A DNA stretch of 64,000 bases. It comes from G963668185 sp965237445 (GTDB lineage: Bacteria; Chloroflexota; Dehalococcoidia; Lucifugimonadales; G963668185). Position numbers and translations under genes: made by a program. Shown piece by piece: positions 7,561-17,051 of the stretch (the stretch's first letter is position 1; each line of letters begins with the position of its first letter). Below the pieces are notes generated by a model that saw only the letters and a list, made by a program, of their open reading frames with translations, ran no database searches and had not been told where the DNA came from. The stretch covers positions 496,001 to 560,000 of the forward strand of contig OZ250142.1 in the NCBI GenBank assembly GCA_965237445.1, written 5' to 3'.

Positions 7561-8532
7561 TCAAGGGGAGCGGCCGACGAGTGCCGGGGTCCTGGCGTGC
7601 TGAGCGCGCCAGGGAGAGCGCCACTTGAGCATGGAGTTGAGTATGACGGGCAGCTTGCGCATGCAGGCTGTGAGTGCCACCTTCTTCGGCTTACCAGCGG
7701 CCAGGAGTCGCTGGTAGAAGTCCCGGATGACGGGATTGAAGCGGCTGGCGGCCAGTGCTCCCATGTATAGAACGGCCCGAATCCGCGCCCGACCTCCCCA
7801 GACCCGCCTCTTCCCCCGCACCGTGCCGCTGTCGCGGTTGAAGGGGGCCACGCCCACTAGCGCGGCGACCTGCCGGCGGTTCAGCGTGCCCAACTCCGGC
7901 AACTGTGCCAACAGAGCGAGGGAGAGCTGCTCACCCACCCCGGGGACGCTGCGCAGGATGTCATCCTTCTCCCGCCACACCGGACTGCTGCGCAGTGTCT
8001 GTCGCAACTCTTCGTCGACGTCGCTCAGCTCCTGCTCGAGCCAGGCGATGTGGGCCTCGATCCGGGGTCGCACGGCGCTGATCGCGCGCCCAAGCCTGTT
8101 CTTCTCAGCCACCAGGATGGATATCACCTGATGTCTGCGAGCAACCATCGAACTCAGGACCTGGGTCTCGGCGTCCCTCAGAGGGCGCACGGCTGGACGA
8201 ACCGCGTCGGCGAAGTGGGCCAGTGCGGCCGCGTCCAGGGCGTCGGTCTTGGCCAGTGTCCCGGTGGCCCTGGCGAAGTCTCGAACCTGCCTGGGGTTGA
8301 CGATGGCCACTGGCAGCGATGCAGCCGCCAGGGCTGCAACCGAAGGCAGTTCCAGGCCGCCCGTAGGCTCCAGCACCACCATGGCAGGGTCCAGGGCCTT
8401 GAGTCGGGAGACCAGTTCCCGGACTCCAGGCTCATCATTGGAGATGGTCCACCTCTGGCCAGTGGGACGGACCGCGACGTCCACATGGGTCTTGGCCACA
8501 TCAATGCCTATGTAGACTTCTTCCTGTTCCAT
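7561..8532 (-). CDS. IS110-family transposase (DEDD recombinase)
   Basis: A 323-residue protein starting at ATG 8532 after a strong AGGAGG site; a longer open frame upstream is not the start. The N-terminal RuvC-like domain has 'YIGIDVAK' (first Asp), 'LEPTG' (Glu) and 'KTDALDA' (two Asp). The C-terminal Tnp20 domain carries 'SVPGVG' and the serine motif 'FNRDSG'. IS110 enzymes act with a bridge RNA encoded in the element's own non-coding end. The reading frame is intact, so the copy may be active. Element ends are not identifiable, as this family lacks clear inverted repeats. Confidence 0.93.
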   Translation of the reverse strand: MEQEEVYIGIDVAKTHVDVAVRPTGQRWTISNDEPGVRELVSRLKALDPAMVVLEPTGGLELPSVAALAAASLPVAIVNPRQVRDFARATGTLAKTDALDAAALAHFADAVRPAVRPLRDAETQVLSSMVARRHQVISILVAEKNRLGRAISAVRPRIEAHIAWLEQELSDVDEELRQTLRSSPVWREKDDILRSVPGVGEQLSLALLAQLPELGTLNRRQVAALVGVAPFNRDSGTVRGKRRVWGGRARIRAVLYMGALAASRFNPVIRDFYQRLLAAGKPKKVALTACMRKLPVILNSMLKWRSPWRAQHARTPALVGRSP

Positions 8533-8765
8533 ACATACCTCCTGCGTAGAGTACTGGCCCTTCCTTGCACGATGCGGGCTCAATCGGCCCGGGCAACCGT
8601 TCGGGCTCTGTCTGGGGATGGTGCGGCGACCCTTGCTTGACAACGGTCTTTGATGACCAAGAGCGGATCGGTCTGCCGCACCACACTCCACCTCTGTGAA
8701 GTCACTATTGGGAACCGCCACCAACATACAAGGGCGGACAATATGCCAGAGGGGCTGGTGAAAGT
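8533..8765 (-). ncRNA. Candidate IS110 bridge-RNA region
   Basis: The untranslated stretch upstream of the transposase start is the place where IS110-group elements encode their bridge RNA. It contains a 9-bp perfect stem (8619-8627/8675-8683) closing a 47-nt loop with an internal GGTC/GACC hairpin, and a second 5-bp stem (8575-8579/8587-8591). Stems with large internal loops are the known layout of bridge RNAs. The boundaries are approximate, and the guide loops cannot be assigned without the element's ends. Confidence 0.45.
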
Positions 8766-9269
8766 GTGATGGGAGCGAGGGACTCAGTTTGGACTTGCCT
8801 CCGTAGGACAGTCTCTGGCCCTGATCGATCGGAATGGGAACCTAGGTCTTCGTCTTACCGAGCAAGTGCAACTTCGGAATCCTCTTACATGGCGAAGACT
8901 ACCAAGGCAGCGACTCAGACTATTGAGGGTGCGAGCGCGACCACAGAACTAGACAAAATCAATGACCCTCGAGCTGCGGTTCGTACTGAGCCTGTAGTCA
9001 GGTCCTGCTCCCCACTTCCTATGGCGATAGCATGCCGCGGCAACATCGCTGGAGCCGTTGTCCTGGCTCTGGAAGCTACAAGTCTGCGTTGCGCAGAAGC
9101 TGCCACCCGGTCAGTGCTTGGACGGACGCCGCCGGCGTCAGGCCAACAACGGCGCCGTGATGATCCTTGCGTTCATATCCTGACGCACATTATTGGCCGT
9201 ACGAAGGGCGCTGGTAGCTTCACAGAGCGATCAACAGCTCGAAGATGGTACTGCCTACAGTCACCTCCG

Positions 9270-9341
9270 GCCCACTAGCGTGGATTCGAACCAACATCAG
9301 CAGCCAAAGCGACAGTTGCCTGTCCTGCTCAAATAGCGGGC
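9270..9341 (-). pseudogene. tRNA-like remnant, possibly tRNA-Gln(TTG)
   Basis: On the minus strand a 72-nt segment begins gcccgct and ends agtgggc, a complete 7-bp acceptor stem with one GU pair. It contains a D-loop-like 'gagcagg', an anticodon-loop-like 'ctttggc' (anticodon TTG at the right place) and the T-loop 'ggttcgaatcc'. The anticodon and T stems are badly paired, so it is probably a decayed tRNA or a tRNA-derived attachment remnant, not a working gene. Location 2 kb from a tyrosine integrase supports the attachment-scar reading. Confidence 0.4.
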
Positions 9342-10996
9342 TGACTAGATTGACACTCAGTGGTGCCGCCAACGCCTCACTTACCCTTACCTAGTCATTA
9401 GCTCCAATGCTTGAGCCAAATACCGCGCACTCACGTGCGCCTAGGTCTGCGATTCGCCCATCCACTGAGACAAGTGCGACGTGTTAGATCGACTTGGTGT
9501 CGTTTTGCCCAGATTCCGAGTCTCGAGCCGTTTGCGCGTGTTCACCGAATGGTCGTGCAAGTTTGATATGCTGCGGTCCGAGTTCTCTCCTACTCTGGCT
9601 GACGCGGAAACCAAGGTCCTTTCATACCTGCAATGGGCGTCTTACATTCGACGCGCAGGTGGGTGGGAAGCCTGGGTCGAGGCCTCATCCCAACCCATCC
9701 GGCCACGGACACGTCCATCGACTGGGGTGGCCCACCACTTGGTCATTTCGGCATTTGACGTTGCCAGCTTCAGGACCGGGGAAACTCAACAGTGTTTGCA
9801 CCAAAATCTCAGCCGGCAATAATGGTTGACGTCTATTACCCTAAGTGATGGATATACTGGAGGAGGTTGTTGGGCAGACAGGCAACGGCCGAGGTGAAAC
9901 ATTCTGACCGTCGAAAAACAAAGGGGGCTTCTGCTCCAGCGGCTGTTCTCGCTGATCCATTACCGGTCCATGCGGGCCGCGTCTTTTCTTGTTTCTGGCG
10001 GTGCCAATGGTGAACTTTGGTACAGGTGGTGGTCCCGATTTTCACCCCGGCTTCCCCAGGGCAGGTTCTGGCTTCGCATCCTCGAACATTTACACTGGCG
10101 ACGCTACCATGACTACCCATTCTACGATGTCAGAGGCTGTGAGAGAAACGGACATCACATACCCTTGAACCTCTTTGGTCTTCCTGAGCTTCCGAACTGC
10201 GAGATGAACTGGAGCGGTCATTCCTTCCAGGTTCCCCTGGTCTTTCGGTGGATTGCAGGAGATGGAGCCTTCGCCGAGAACATCCCGAATCTCGTGTCGA
10301 ACAGGGATGTGAGACCTTCTGTCAAATGCAAACCAACGCAGGTGGAGTGGTTTCGCCTGGGAGAGCTTGCCCTGTGGAAAGTTCACGGCTACCGTGTCCA
10401 AAGTGTTCACTCGGTGGACTGGGAGACAAGGCAAGTCACCTGGAAGCCAGGACATGAGTCGCTGTCGTGCTGGGTCAGAGGCGTCAGTCTGGACATGCGG
10501 CTTCCCGATAACCCATGTGACCTGTTGACGGACAAGCGCAGCTTCCCCATCTGAACAGGAGAGCCGTCTGCGCCCCGCACTGAGTCCTATCGACCGCGAG
10601 GGGACTCTCCAGGGCTGTGAACAACACCTCATTGCACGCCTGCTGACTGTGTTGATATCTCGCACCAATGCGTCGCTGACGCCAGCCCGTGACCCTCATC
10701 ACAAGGCTTCGATTGAGCGCTGTGCCACCAGGCCCAACCTATGGGCGGACGAGTATCCAGGAGCAAGTACGCCACTATCAATTGCCGTTAGAGACGGGTT
10801 CAATGTTCACACAAAAGGAAAGGCCCAGCGAACACTTCATTGAAGCAGCGGGCTAGAACATCAACATCGCTGCAAAACCGGCGTCAAAGACTCACGACGT
10901 GACGCGTTAAACGCAACTCGGAATCGTCGACAGGCATTGGAAATGAGCCTGTCTGAATCGTACGGGGATGAGCAGAAGCTCCGGGGGCCGCGAATC

Positions 10997-11103
10997 CAAA
11001 TCCGCCCGCCCGGCCTGAACTTCGCAGGTCCGAGATCTCGGACGAAACTGGAAAGGGAGCATTTTGCACGATGCACTCCCAAGGCACAAATCCGCCCGCC
11101 CGG
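10997..11103. repeat. 17-bp direct repeats flanking a 16-bp palindrome
   Basis: caaatccgcccgcccgg occurs at 10997-11013 and again at 11087-11103, with starts 90 bp apart. Between them lies the perfect palindrome gtccgagatctcggac (11028-11043). The cluster sits about 155 bp upstream of the AlpA-like gene. Arm-type integrase sites, an excisionase site or an operator for the HTH protein would all look like this; the sequence alone does not decide. Confidence 0.6.
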
Positions 11104-11259
11104 ACCCACTTCGTATGAACTTGGCACCAGTCATAGGTACTAAGCGACTATTACACTAGAGCCGCTGCTAGCATGTTGAGAGACGGCTTCGATGCCCGTT
11201 CGAATTATCGTAGGAAACGAGCGTCAACGAATTCAGAATCTCAAGGCTGGAGTCGATTC

Positions 11260-11487
11260 ATGAGTGAAGGTCCGAAAGACAAACTAACAATTGACCCGCT
11301 CTTAACGCCGAGCGAAGTCTGCAGCTATCTTAAGATACACCGGAGCACTTTACACCGGCTGGTGAAGGAAGGCAGAGTCCCACCGCCGATCTGCCTTCGT
11401 GGGGGAAAGGGCGAACGCACTGCGAAGCGATGGCGCCTTTCAGTCATCGACGCCTATCTTGAGAAGTGCCAGCTCACCGTCGCTTGA
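11260..11487 (+). CDS. AlpA/excisionase-family helix-turn-helix protein
   Basis: A 75-residue protein from ATG 11260. The core 'LLTPSEVCSYLKIHRSTLHRLVKEGRVPPP' segment is the MerR-type winged HTH of AlpA and excisionase proteins, followed by 'KRWRLSVIDAYLEK'. Such proteins activate integrase expression or bias recombination toward excision in P4-like islands. It converges on the integrase gene with a 14-bp tail overlap (11474-11487), a compact arrangement supporting a shared role. An upstream in-frame extension to 11173 has no family support. Confidence 0.8.
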   Translation: MSEGPKDKLTIDPLLTPSEVCSYLKIHRSTLHRLVKEGRVPPPICLRGGKGERTAKRWRLSVIDAYLEKCQLTVA

Positions 11488-12637
11488 TGCGATCTGCCCA
11501 GGCCTGCATAACCTCCCGCCGGCTCTCCAGCAGGTCCGACCTGAAATAGGCAGCCTCGGTCGCGTTCTTTACGACGTGGGCAAGCGCGGACTCCGCCACC
11601 TCCCGGGATACTCCCGTTTCGGCGCACCAGTCCCTGAAGCTGCTGCGCATCCCGTGCGGAACGCATGCAATCCCGTTCTCCCGTACCAGCTTTGAGACCG
11701 TGGAGTCCGACAATGCGCGGCCGCTACGAGAAGGGAAGATCAGATCGGAGTTCTCACGATAGGCCTCTGCGCTGGAGAGTACGTCCAGTGCGGCCTCCGA
11801 CAGCGGCACGCGGTGCTCGACTCCTGCCTTCATGCGCTCAGCGGGAACGGTCCACGTGGCCGATTCGAAGTCGATCTCGGCCCACGTTGCCAGCCTCGCC
11901 TCGCCGGAGCGGACCGCCGTCAGTGTCAGGAACTCGAAGGCCAGAGTCGTTGGGGGCCATGCGTTGGACGCCCTGATTACCTCAAGGGCCGCGCCCACCT
12001 CGGCGTGCGGCAGTGCTCTGGAATGCTCCGACCTACCGCCACTTCGAGGAAGGGCCGCGCCGATGGCGTCGCCGGCAGGGTTGTCCTCCCTGTAGCCCTG
12101 GGCCACGGCCCACTTCATGATCGCGCCGATATGCTGGCGTACTCGCCGTGCGGTATCCCGTTTGACGTTCCAGATTGGCGTGAGAACGGCCAGTACGTCG
12201 GCCGTTGTAATGGCGTCCACGGGCTTGCGGCCCAGCCGTGGCATGGCGTAGTCCCTGAGCCTTGCATGCCAGAGCTTTGCCGTCTTTCCACCCGCACGCC
12301 AGTTCGGAGCGTGAATGCTTATCACCGTCTCCAAGGCCGCCTCGAATGTGGGAATGCTGACCTTGGGGCTACGGGGATCGACACCTTGCCTGACGGCCCG
12401 CGCATTTTCCAACGACGCTGCCCGCGCCTCGGCCAGAGTTACGAGGGAACAGGGGCCGAGACCAACATTGACGGGCTTGCCGTTGATCCGAAGGCGCTGC
12501 GAGAATGACTTGGCCAACCCGCCGTGAGTCCTCTCTTTGACGAGCAGGCTGAGACCGTGGCCGCCGCGACCGTCACCGTAACGGCCTGGGGCGCTTACGG
12601 ACTTGACGAACGTTGCGGACAGTCTTCTTGGGCGCAT
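11474..12637 (-). CDS. Tyrosine recombinase/integrase, P4-type
   Basis: A 387-residue integrase. Residues about 1-90 form an Arm-DNA-binding domain of the DUF4102 type, about 100-190 a SAM-like core-binding domain, and about 210-387 the catalytic domain. Catalytic residues visible are the Arg in 'TAVRSGEAR', the Lys in 'ERMKAGVEHRVPLS', the His-x-x-Arg in 'PHGMRSSFRDW', the His in 'SALAHVVKN' and the Tyr in 'AAYFRSD'. All are present, so it may be active. P4-type integrases use tRNA 3' ends; only a decayed tRNA-like segment is visible nearby. Confidence 0.92.
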   Translation of the reverse strand: MRPRRLSATFVKSVSAPGRYGDGRGGHGLSLLVKERTHGGLAKSFSQRLRINGKPVNVGLGPCSLVTLAEARAASLENARAVRQGVDPRSPKVSIPTFEAALETVISIHAPNWRAGGKTAKLWHARLRDYAMPRLGRKPVDAITTADVLAVLTPIWNVKRDTARRVRQHIGAIMKWAVAQGYREDNPAGDAIGAALPRSGGRSEHSRALPHAEVGAALEVIRASNAWPPTTLAFEFLTLTAVRSGEARLATWAEIDFESATWTVPAERMKAGVEHRVPLSEAALDVLSSAEAYRENSDLIFPSRSGRALSDSTVSKLVRENGIACVPHGMRSSFRDWCAETGVSREVAESALAHVVKNATEAAYFRSDLLESRREVMQAWADRIKRR

Positions 12638-12805
12638 CTGGTTATGCCTTACGTTATCACTATTATGGAGAGATTACCAGCGACATCCTGCGATGCCAAA
12701 GAGCTTACTGAGACTACCAATTCTACCAGTCGTAGTTAATGTAGTGCTTATTGAGACTCTATGCGACTTGGTGACACATGAAACTGGCTTTCCCAGGAGC
12801 CAACT

Positions 12806-13930
12806 CTACGGATTCGTCACACGTAACAGGTCGCGGAACAGATTCTCCCACTGGTCCAGCACAGCTTCCTCTGAATAGTTAGTGTGCACCCGGTCGAACG
12901 CTCTGTCCGCCATGGTTCCCCGCGCCTCAGGACCCGCATCCATGAGCTTCGCCATTGCGCACGCGAGCGCCCCAGGTTCGCCAGGAGGCACAAGCAGGCC
13001 CGAAACCCCATCCTCCAACATCTCCGGAAGAGACGCAACAGACGTCGCTACAACCGGCCTGCGCGAGGCCATAGCCTCTAGCACGACCACCGGCATCCCT
13101 TCCCACGCGGACGACAGCACAAGCGCGTCGCTTGCCTGCAGCAGCCGCGGCACGTCACGCCGCAGCCCCAACATCCTGACGCGCTCACCCAGCCCGAGCC
13201 GCCGCACGAGCTGCTCCACCTCGCTACGCAGGGGGCCGTCCCCGACGATGGCCAGCGCCGACTCCGGACGCCTGTGCAACAACTCAGCGAATGCTCTTAA
13301 CATATTCGGGTAGTCCTTTTGGATGGCAAGGCGTCCCGCGGCCAGCCACAGGAATTGATGGTCTCGGACGCGTAGCTCACTCCGTGTCTCATCTCGGATG
13401 TCTGCCCTCGCAAAGCTGTCGATTTGAACAAAGTTCGGGATGACGCTAACACGGGACCCCCTTGTAACTCTGCGCGTGCGCAATTCGTCGGCCACGCCGC
13501 TTGAGAGCATCGTAACTGTATCGGCCAGACCATCAGTAAGCCCAAGTATCCGCTCTCTCATTCGGCTATCTCGTTCATTGTGTACGGATGAGACGCATGC
13601 CCGAACCCGCAGGAGCCACTTCGGAATACGCGCCGTCATAATGCCATGGAACATGAAGCCAACCAGGACATCGGGTCGGCGGCCTCTGATCACTGATACG
13701 GCCCGTAACAAGCAAATGAACCTGCGGACACTTCTGTCCGCATTCAGCGTCAGCACAGTCACTTCCGGCTCGCGAAGCTCGGATCTCAGTGAGCTCTCCG
13801 AGAACGGCAAGTAGGAGAGCACCGTCACTCGCCATCCTCTACCGGCTAGTCCGTTAGCGATGGCAACAAGCTGGTTCTCCGCGCCGCCACGTTCGAGGCC
13901 ACTGATCACGAACATCACATGCGGGTGCAA
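12806..13930 (-). CDS. GT4-family glycosyltransferase
   Basis: A 374-residue GT-B glycosyltransferase. The N-terminal 'ISGLERGGAENQLVAIANGL' begins the acceptor domain. The C-terminal donor domain has 'AAGRLAIQKDYPNMLRAF', 'IVGDGPLR' and the E-x7-E-type signature around 'SSAWEGMPVVVLEAMA'. It probably transfers a nucleotide-activated sugar to a lipid-linked glycan at the inner face of the membrane. It is the last gene of the minus-strand polysaccharide run, 33 bp after the dehydrogenase gene. Sugar specificity cannot be inferred. Confidence 0.88.
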   Translation of the reverse strand: MHPHVMFVISGLERGGAENQLVAIANGLAGRGWRVTVLSYLPFSESSLRSELREPEVTVLTLNADRSVRRFICLLRAVSVIRGRRPDVLVGFMFHGIMTARIPKWLLRVRACVSSVHNERDSRMRERILGLTDGLADTVTMLSSGVADELRTRRVTRGSRVSVIPNFVQIDSFARADIRDETRSELRVRDHQFLWLAAGRLAIQKDYPNMLRAFAELLHRRPESALAIVGDGPLRSEVEQLVRRLGLGERVRMLGLRRDVPRLLQASDALVLSSAWEGMPVVVLEAMASRRPVVATSVASLPEMLEDGVSGLLVPPGEPGALACAMAKLMDAGPEARGTMADRAFDRVHTNYSEEAVLDQWENLFRDLLRVTNP

Positions 13931-13963
13931 AGGTGGTGATGCTCCGCTATTTGTCGGTTAATG

Positions 13964-15292
13964 TCACAGCGTGAAAACCATGCCGCCGACAACTCCAGCC
14001 CTGCGGAGCGCATTCCGAGTGTCTACAAACACGCGCCCTGCAGCGGCAATCGAATGCCAGTCGTACGAACTGTGGTCAGTGACAATGACTGCGCAGTCAG
14101 ACTCAAGCAGTGTCGCTTCCAAAGTTGGCTGTCCAACTGTCCCCACGCTGAGCTGTTCCAGGCCTTCGTGCCTCAAGGCAGGCACCATTGGGTCATGGTA
14201 CGAGACAATGGCTCCCTTCCCCGCAAGAATTCGGACCAGATCCAACGCGGGAGATTCCCTCGTGTCGCTGACATCCGGCTTGTATGCAATTCCCAAAATT
14301 AGCACTCGTGATCCTCTCAGCGCCTTCGACTCCTCGTTCAGTGCGTCGACAATTTTGCCGACGACGTGCTGGGGCATAGAGAAGTTGATGTCTTCGGCAA
14401 GCTGGATGAATCGGGCCGTGTAGTCCAAAGTCCTCAGCTTCCATGCGAGGTACTGAGGATCCACCGGTATGCAGTGGCCACCGAGTCCGGGCCCGGGATA
14501 GAACGGCATGAATCCGAAAGGCTTGGTACTCGCAGCTTCTATCACTTCCCACACGTCCAGACCCAGTCGGTCGCAGATGAGGGCCATCTCGTTGGCCAGC
14601 GCGATGTTGGTTGCCCTGAATGTGTTCTCCAGCAGCTTGGCCATCTCTGCCGTCTTCGGGGAGGAGACGCAGTGGACTCGATCGATGACGGCGCCGTAAA
14701 GCTCCGATGCGATTTTGGCACATGCCGGAGTCATTCCCCCAACGAGTTTCGGTGTGTTGCGAATAGTCCATGCGGATTGGCCAGGGTCAACGCGTTCAGG
14801 CGAGAACGCCAGAAAGAAGTTGTGCCCAGGCTCAAGCCTGACAGTGGAGTTGTCCATCAGCAACGGAAGCAGGAATTCTTCAGTGGAGCCAGGGTACATC
14901 GTGCTCTCAAGAACGACGAGTGTGTCCTCCTTAAGGTTCGGCGAGATGCGCTCGGCTGCGTCCGCCACTTGGGTCACATCCGGCGCCCGCGTCTTACTGA
15001 GTGGCGTCGGCACACACACGATTATCGCGTCGGATTGTGCCACGCAGTCGTAACTTGAGGTCGCGGACAGCAAGCCTTCATGGAAAACTACCCTCTGCAA
15101 TGTTGAGGAGGGTACGTCTTGGATGTACGACTCACCGGAGTTGACTCTGTGGACCCGGTCAGAATCCACGTCTATACCGTTTACTCGAAACCCGCTCTTG
15201 GCGAACAGCGTGGCCAGTGGAAGCCCAACGTACCCTAACCCTACGACGGATATGACGGCTTCATGGCTTGAGATGCGGCTGTGAATCGACAT
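13964..15292 (-). CDS. UDP-sugar 6-dehydrogenase (WbpA/WecC-like)
   Basis: A 442-residue nucleotide-sugar dehydrogenase oxidising C6 of a UDP-sugar to a uronate with two NAD+. The Rossmann site is 'VVGLGYVGLPLA' (about residues 15-26). The central domain has 'FSPERVDPG' and 'ALANEMALICDRLGLDVWEV'. The catalytic Cys lies in 'GPGLGGHCIPVDP', and the C-terminal domain begins 'VLILGIAYKPDVSDTRESPAL'. This pattern fits UDP-N-acetyl-hexosamine dehydrogenases better than UDP-glucose dehydrogenase. It supplies acidic sugar for the surrounding polysaccharide cluster. Confidence 0.88.
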   Translation of the reverse strand: MSIHSRISSHEAVISVVGLGYVGLPLATLFAKSGFRVNGIDVDSDRVHRVNSGESYIQDVPSSTLQRVVFHEGLLSATSSYDCVAQSDAIIVCVPTPLSKTRAPDVTQVADAAERISPNLKEDTLVVLESTMYPGSTEEFLLPLLMDNSTVRLEPGHNFFLAFSPERVDPGQSAWTIRNTPKLVGGMTPACAKIASELYGAVIDRVHCVSSPKTAEMAKLLENTFRATNIALANEMALICDRLGLDVWEVIEAASTKPFGFMPFYPGPGLGGHCIPVDPQYLAWKLRTLDYTARFIQLAEDINFSMPQHVVGKIVDALNEESKALRGSRVLILGIAYKPDVSDTRESPALDLVRILAGKGAIVSYHDPMVPALRHEGLEQLSVGTVGQPTLEATLLESDCAVIVTDHSSYDWHSIAAAGRVFVDTRNALRRAGVVGGMVFTL

Positions 15293-15341
15293 CCTCCTCC
15301 CAAAGACCTGCTATCTAATCCTGCGCAGCTTCCAACGGGCG

Positions 15342-17051
15342 TCATCCTACGCCTATCCCTCCGTGCGGAGAAGGGCCGAACGAACGTTGCTGTGTTGAAT
15401 CACGGCAGCATCCGGGGACTCTTGACTGTGACGCCCGTTCCGCCGCCAGACGCTCTATGCTGAAAACCAGCCCGACAAATACGAAGTAGGACCAGTCGGT
15501 GTCAAATGGGCCTGCATTATGAAACATGCTGTTGAGGCCGTACCCGAAAAGTGCACCAATGATCGCGGCGACGAGTAACAGGCTCTCGGTGTCACGCGAT
15601 CGGAAGGCACACCAAGCCGTTGCGAGTATTGACCTTCCAATGAGCAGGTAAAACGCTACCAGCAGCACCAGCCCCGGATACCCATAATAGACCAGCACTA
15701 CAAGGAACTGATTGTGCGGCAAATGCGTGAGCACCTCTTCGGCCACGCGCGGCTCAAGTCCTCCGGGAAGATGGTGCTCCTCCGGGAAGTACTTGCCGGT
15801 CCCGAGTGGGTAGTCTAGCGAGTATCGGAGCGCCGTCAGCGCCATCGGTATCCTGGCCCGGGCAGATGTATCGTCGAGGCTGACGATTCGCCTGTTAAGC
15901 CCGAATTCGGCGCGCGACTCTCGCCATAGGTCCCGCGCGGTCTCAATCTTCTCGCGGAGTTCAATCTCATAAAGTGAACTTTCGTTTGAGCGCCATCCAG
16001 GCTGCGACACACGTATCAGCGCCCTCCCGGACCACGTGTTCTCAAACCCTCCGGCTTCGATCACTTCGTCCGGTGGCGGCCCGCTCGCGAGTATGGCCTG
16101 GGCACCCCTAACTCCCGGCACGAACATCAGGAGCAGCCAGGCGGCGACTAAAACCAGGACAGTGGCTAGACGCTTCCATTCGTCAGGCCTGCCGACAAGC
16201 AGAATCGCACTGGCGACTGCGCAGCCGCCGACCACGCCCAGAATTGCTGAGCGCGTAGCGTTCAGCAACAGCACTGTCAACATGAGCGCCAGCGCAAAGT
16301 AGAGTGCTGTCCACAATGTCCAAGTACGACCTGAAGTGCGGAGCCGACCGCCGCACACAAGAAACGCAAAAGTTAGAGGTGTCGCTGCAGCGAATACGTA
16401 GCTGGATGCATTTATGTGAGAGGAAAGACCGGCCATTCTACCGCCGCCTACTACGCCGAGAATCGTGTGAGAGGAAGCCTTGCCGAGAATGATCCAGAAT
16501 GTCATAAACGGGTCGCCAAATGCGGTCATGGCCAACCCATAGAGCGCTGAAATCACAGCCCCAAAAGCCACTAGGCCAAGCAGCAGCTTCACCCTGAAGG
16601 CACTATCGACCGCAAACCGGACCACGCCGACCAAGCCTATGCCAAGGGCAAAAGTCAACAGCCTAGTGAGTGCAAGCGTGTCCGTGAATAGGTAGACTGC
16701 AGCCGCCCAGATCGCAAGCAGGGACGAGACAACGAGGATCGGCAACAAGGGGGCGTAGTCTCCAATGACATCGGTGACGCGGCGGGCATTGAGACAGGTA
16801 GCAGTCAGGCATACAGCCGTTAGGAGCAGTGCTACCCCCAGACCCCACAGGTAAACACTTATGCCTCCAAATGGAGGATAGATCCCAACACTCCATACGC
16901 GGCCGAAGATACCCACGATCAAGAGGACGACCACCGCCCTCTTGATGACAGGTCCGTAATCCGCGGTCAGCCGCACCAGGCGACGAACACTTTGGGGCGT
17001 TAGGACAACCGGAAGGCTCAGCCGTGTCTCGTTCGCTGACATAGCTCCCAT
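15342..17051 (-). CDS. O-antigen ligase/polymerase-like membrane protein
   Basis: A 569-residue protein with about a dozen hydrophobic segments and one long extracytoplasmic loop (roughly residues 320-430) that precedes 'YPLGTGKYFPEEHH' and 'LTHLPHNQFLVVLVYYGYPGL'. The H-N pattern after a large periplasmic loop is typical of the Wzy_C/WaaL superfamily, which polymerises or ligates undecaprenyl-linked glycans. It lies between the nucleotide-sugar dehydrogenase and two glycosyltransferases and overlaps the latter by 34 bp. Polymerase and ligase cannot be told apart here. Confidence 0.8.
   Translation of the reverse strand: MGAMSANETRLSLPVVLTPQSVRRLVRLTADYGPVIKRAVVVLLIVGIFGRVWSVGIYPPFGGISVYLWGLGVALLLTAVCLTATCLNARRVTDVIGDYAPLLPILVVSSLLAIWAAAVYLFTDTLALTRLLTFALGIGLVGVVRFAVDSAFRVKLLLGLVAFGAVISALYGLAMTAFGDPFMTFWIILGKASSHTILGVVGGGRMAGLSSHINASSYVFAAATPLTFAFLVCGGRLRTSGRTWTLWTALYFALALMLTVLLLNATRSAILGVVGGCAVASAILLVGRPDEWKRLATVLVLVAAWLLLMFVPGVRGAQAILASGPPPDEVIEAGGFENTWSGRALIRVSQPGWRSNESSLYEIELREKIETARDLWRESRAEFGLNRRIVSLDDTSARARIPMALTALRYSLDYPLGTGKYFPEEHHLPGGLEPRVAEEVLTHLPHNQFLVVLVYYGYPGLVLLVAFYLLIGRSILATAWCAFRSRDTESLLLVAAIIGALFGYGLNSMFHNAGPFDTDWSYFVFVGLVFSIERLAAERASQSRVPGCCRDSTQQRSFGPSPHGGIGVG

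Larger units (their letters stand above)
8766..11259. other. Gene-poor accessory stretch between IS110 and integrase
   Basis: About 2.5 kb without any gene I can support. Open frames at 8766-9278, 9481-9829, 9970-10554 and (minus) 10090-10668 have no recognisable motifs, poor codon structure and overlap on opposite strands. Base composition is lower in GC than the flanking operons. It holds a tRNA-like remnant at 9270-9341, and direct repeats plus a palindrome at 10997-11103. Overall it looks like decayed island DNA. Confidence 0.55.

Noticed and set aside
8766..10668. Open frames of 100-195 codons, including 9970-10554 and minus 10090-10668
   Set aside because: No motifs, opposite-strand overlap and poor codon pattern; treated as decayed DNA.
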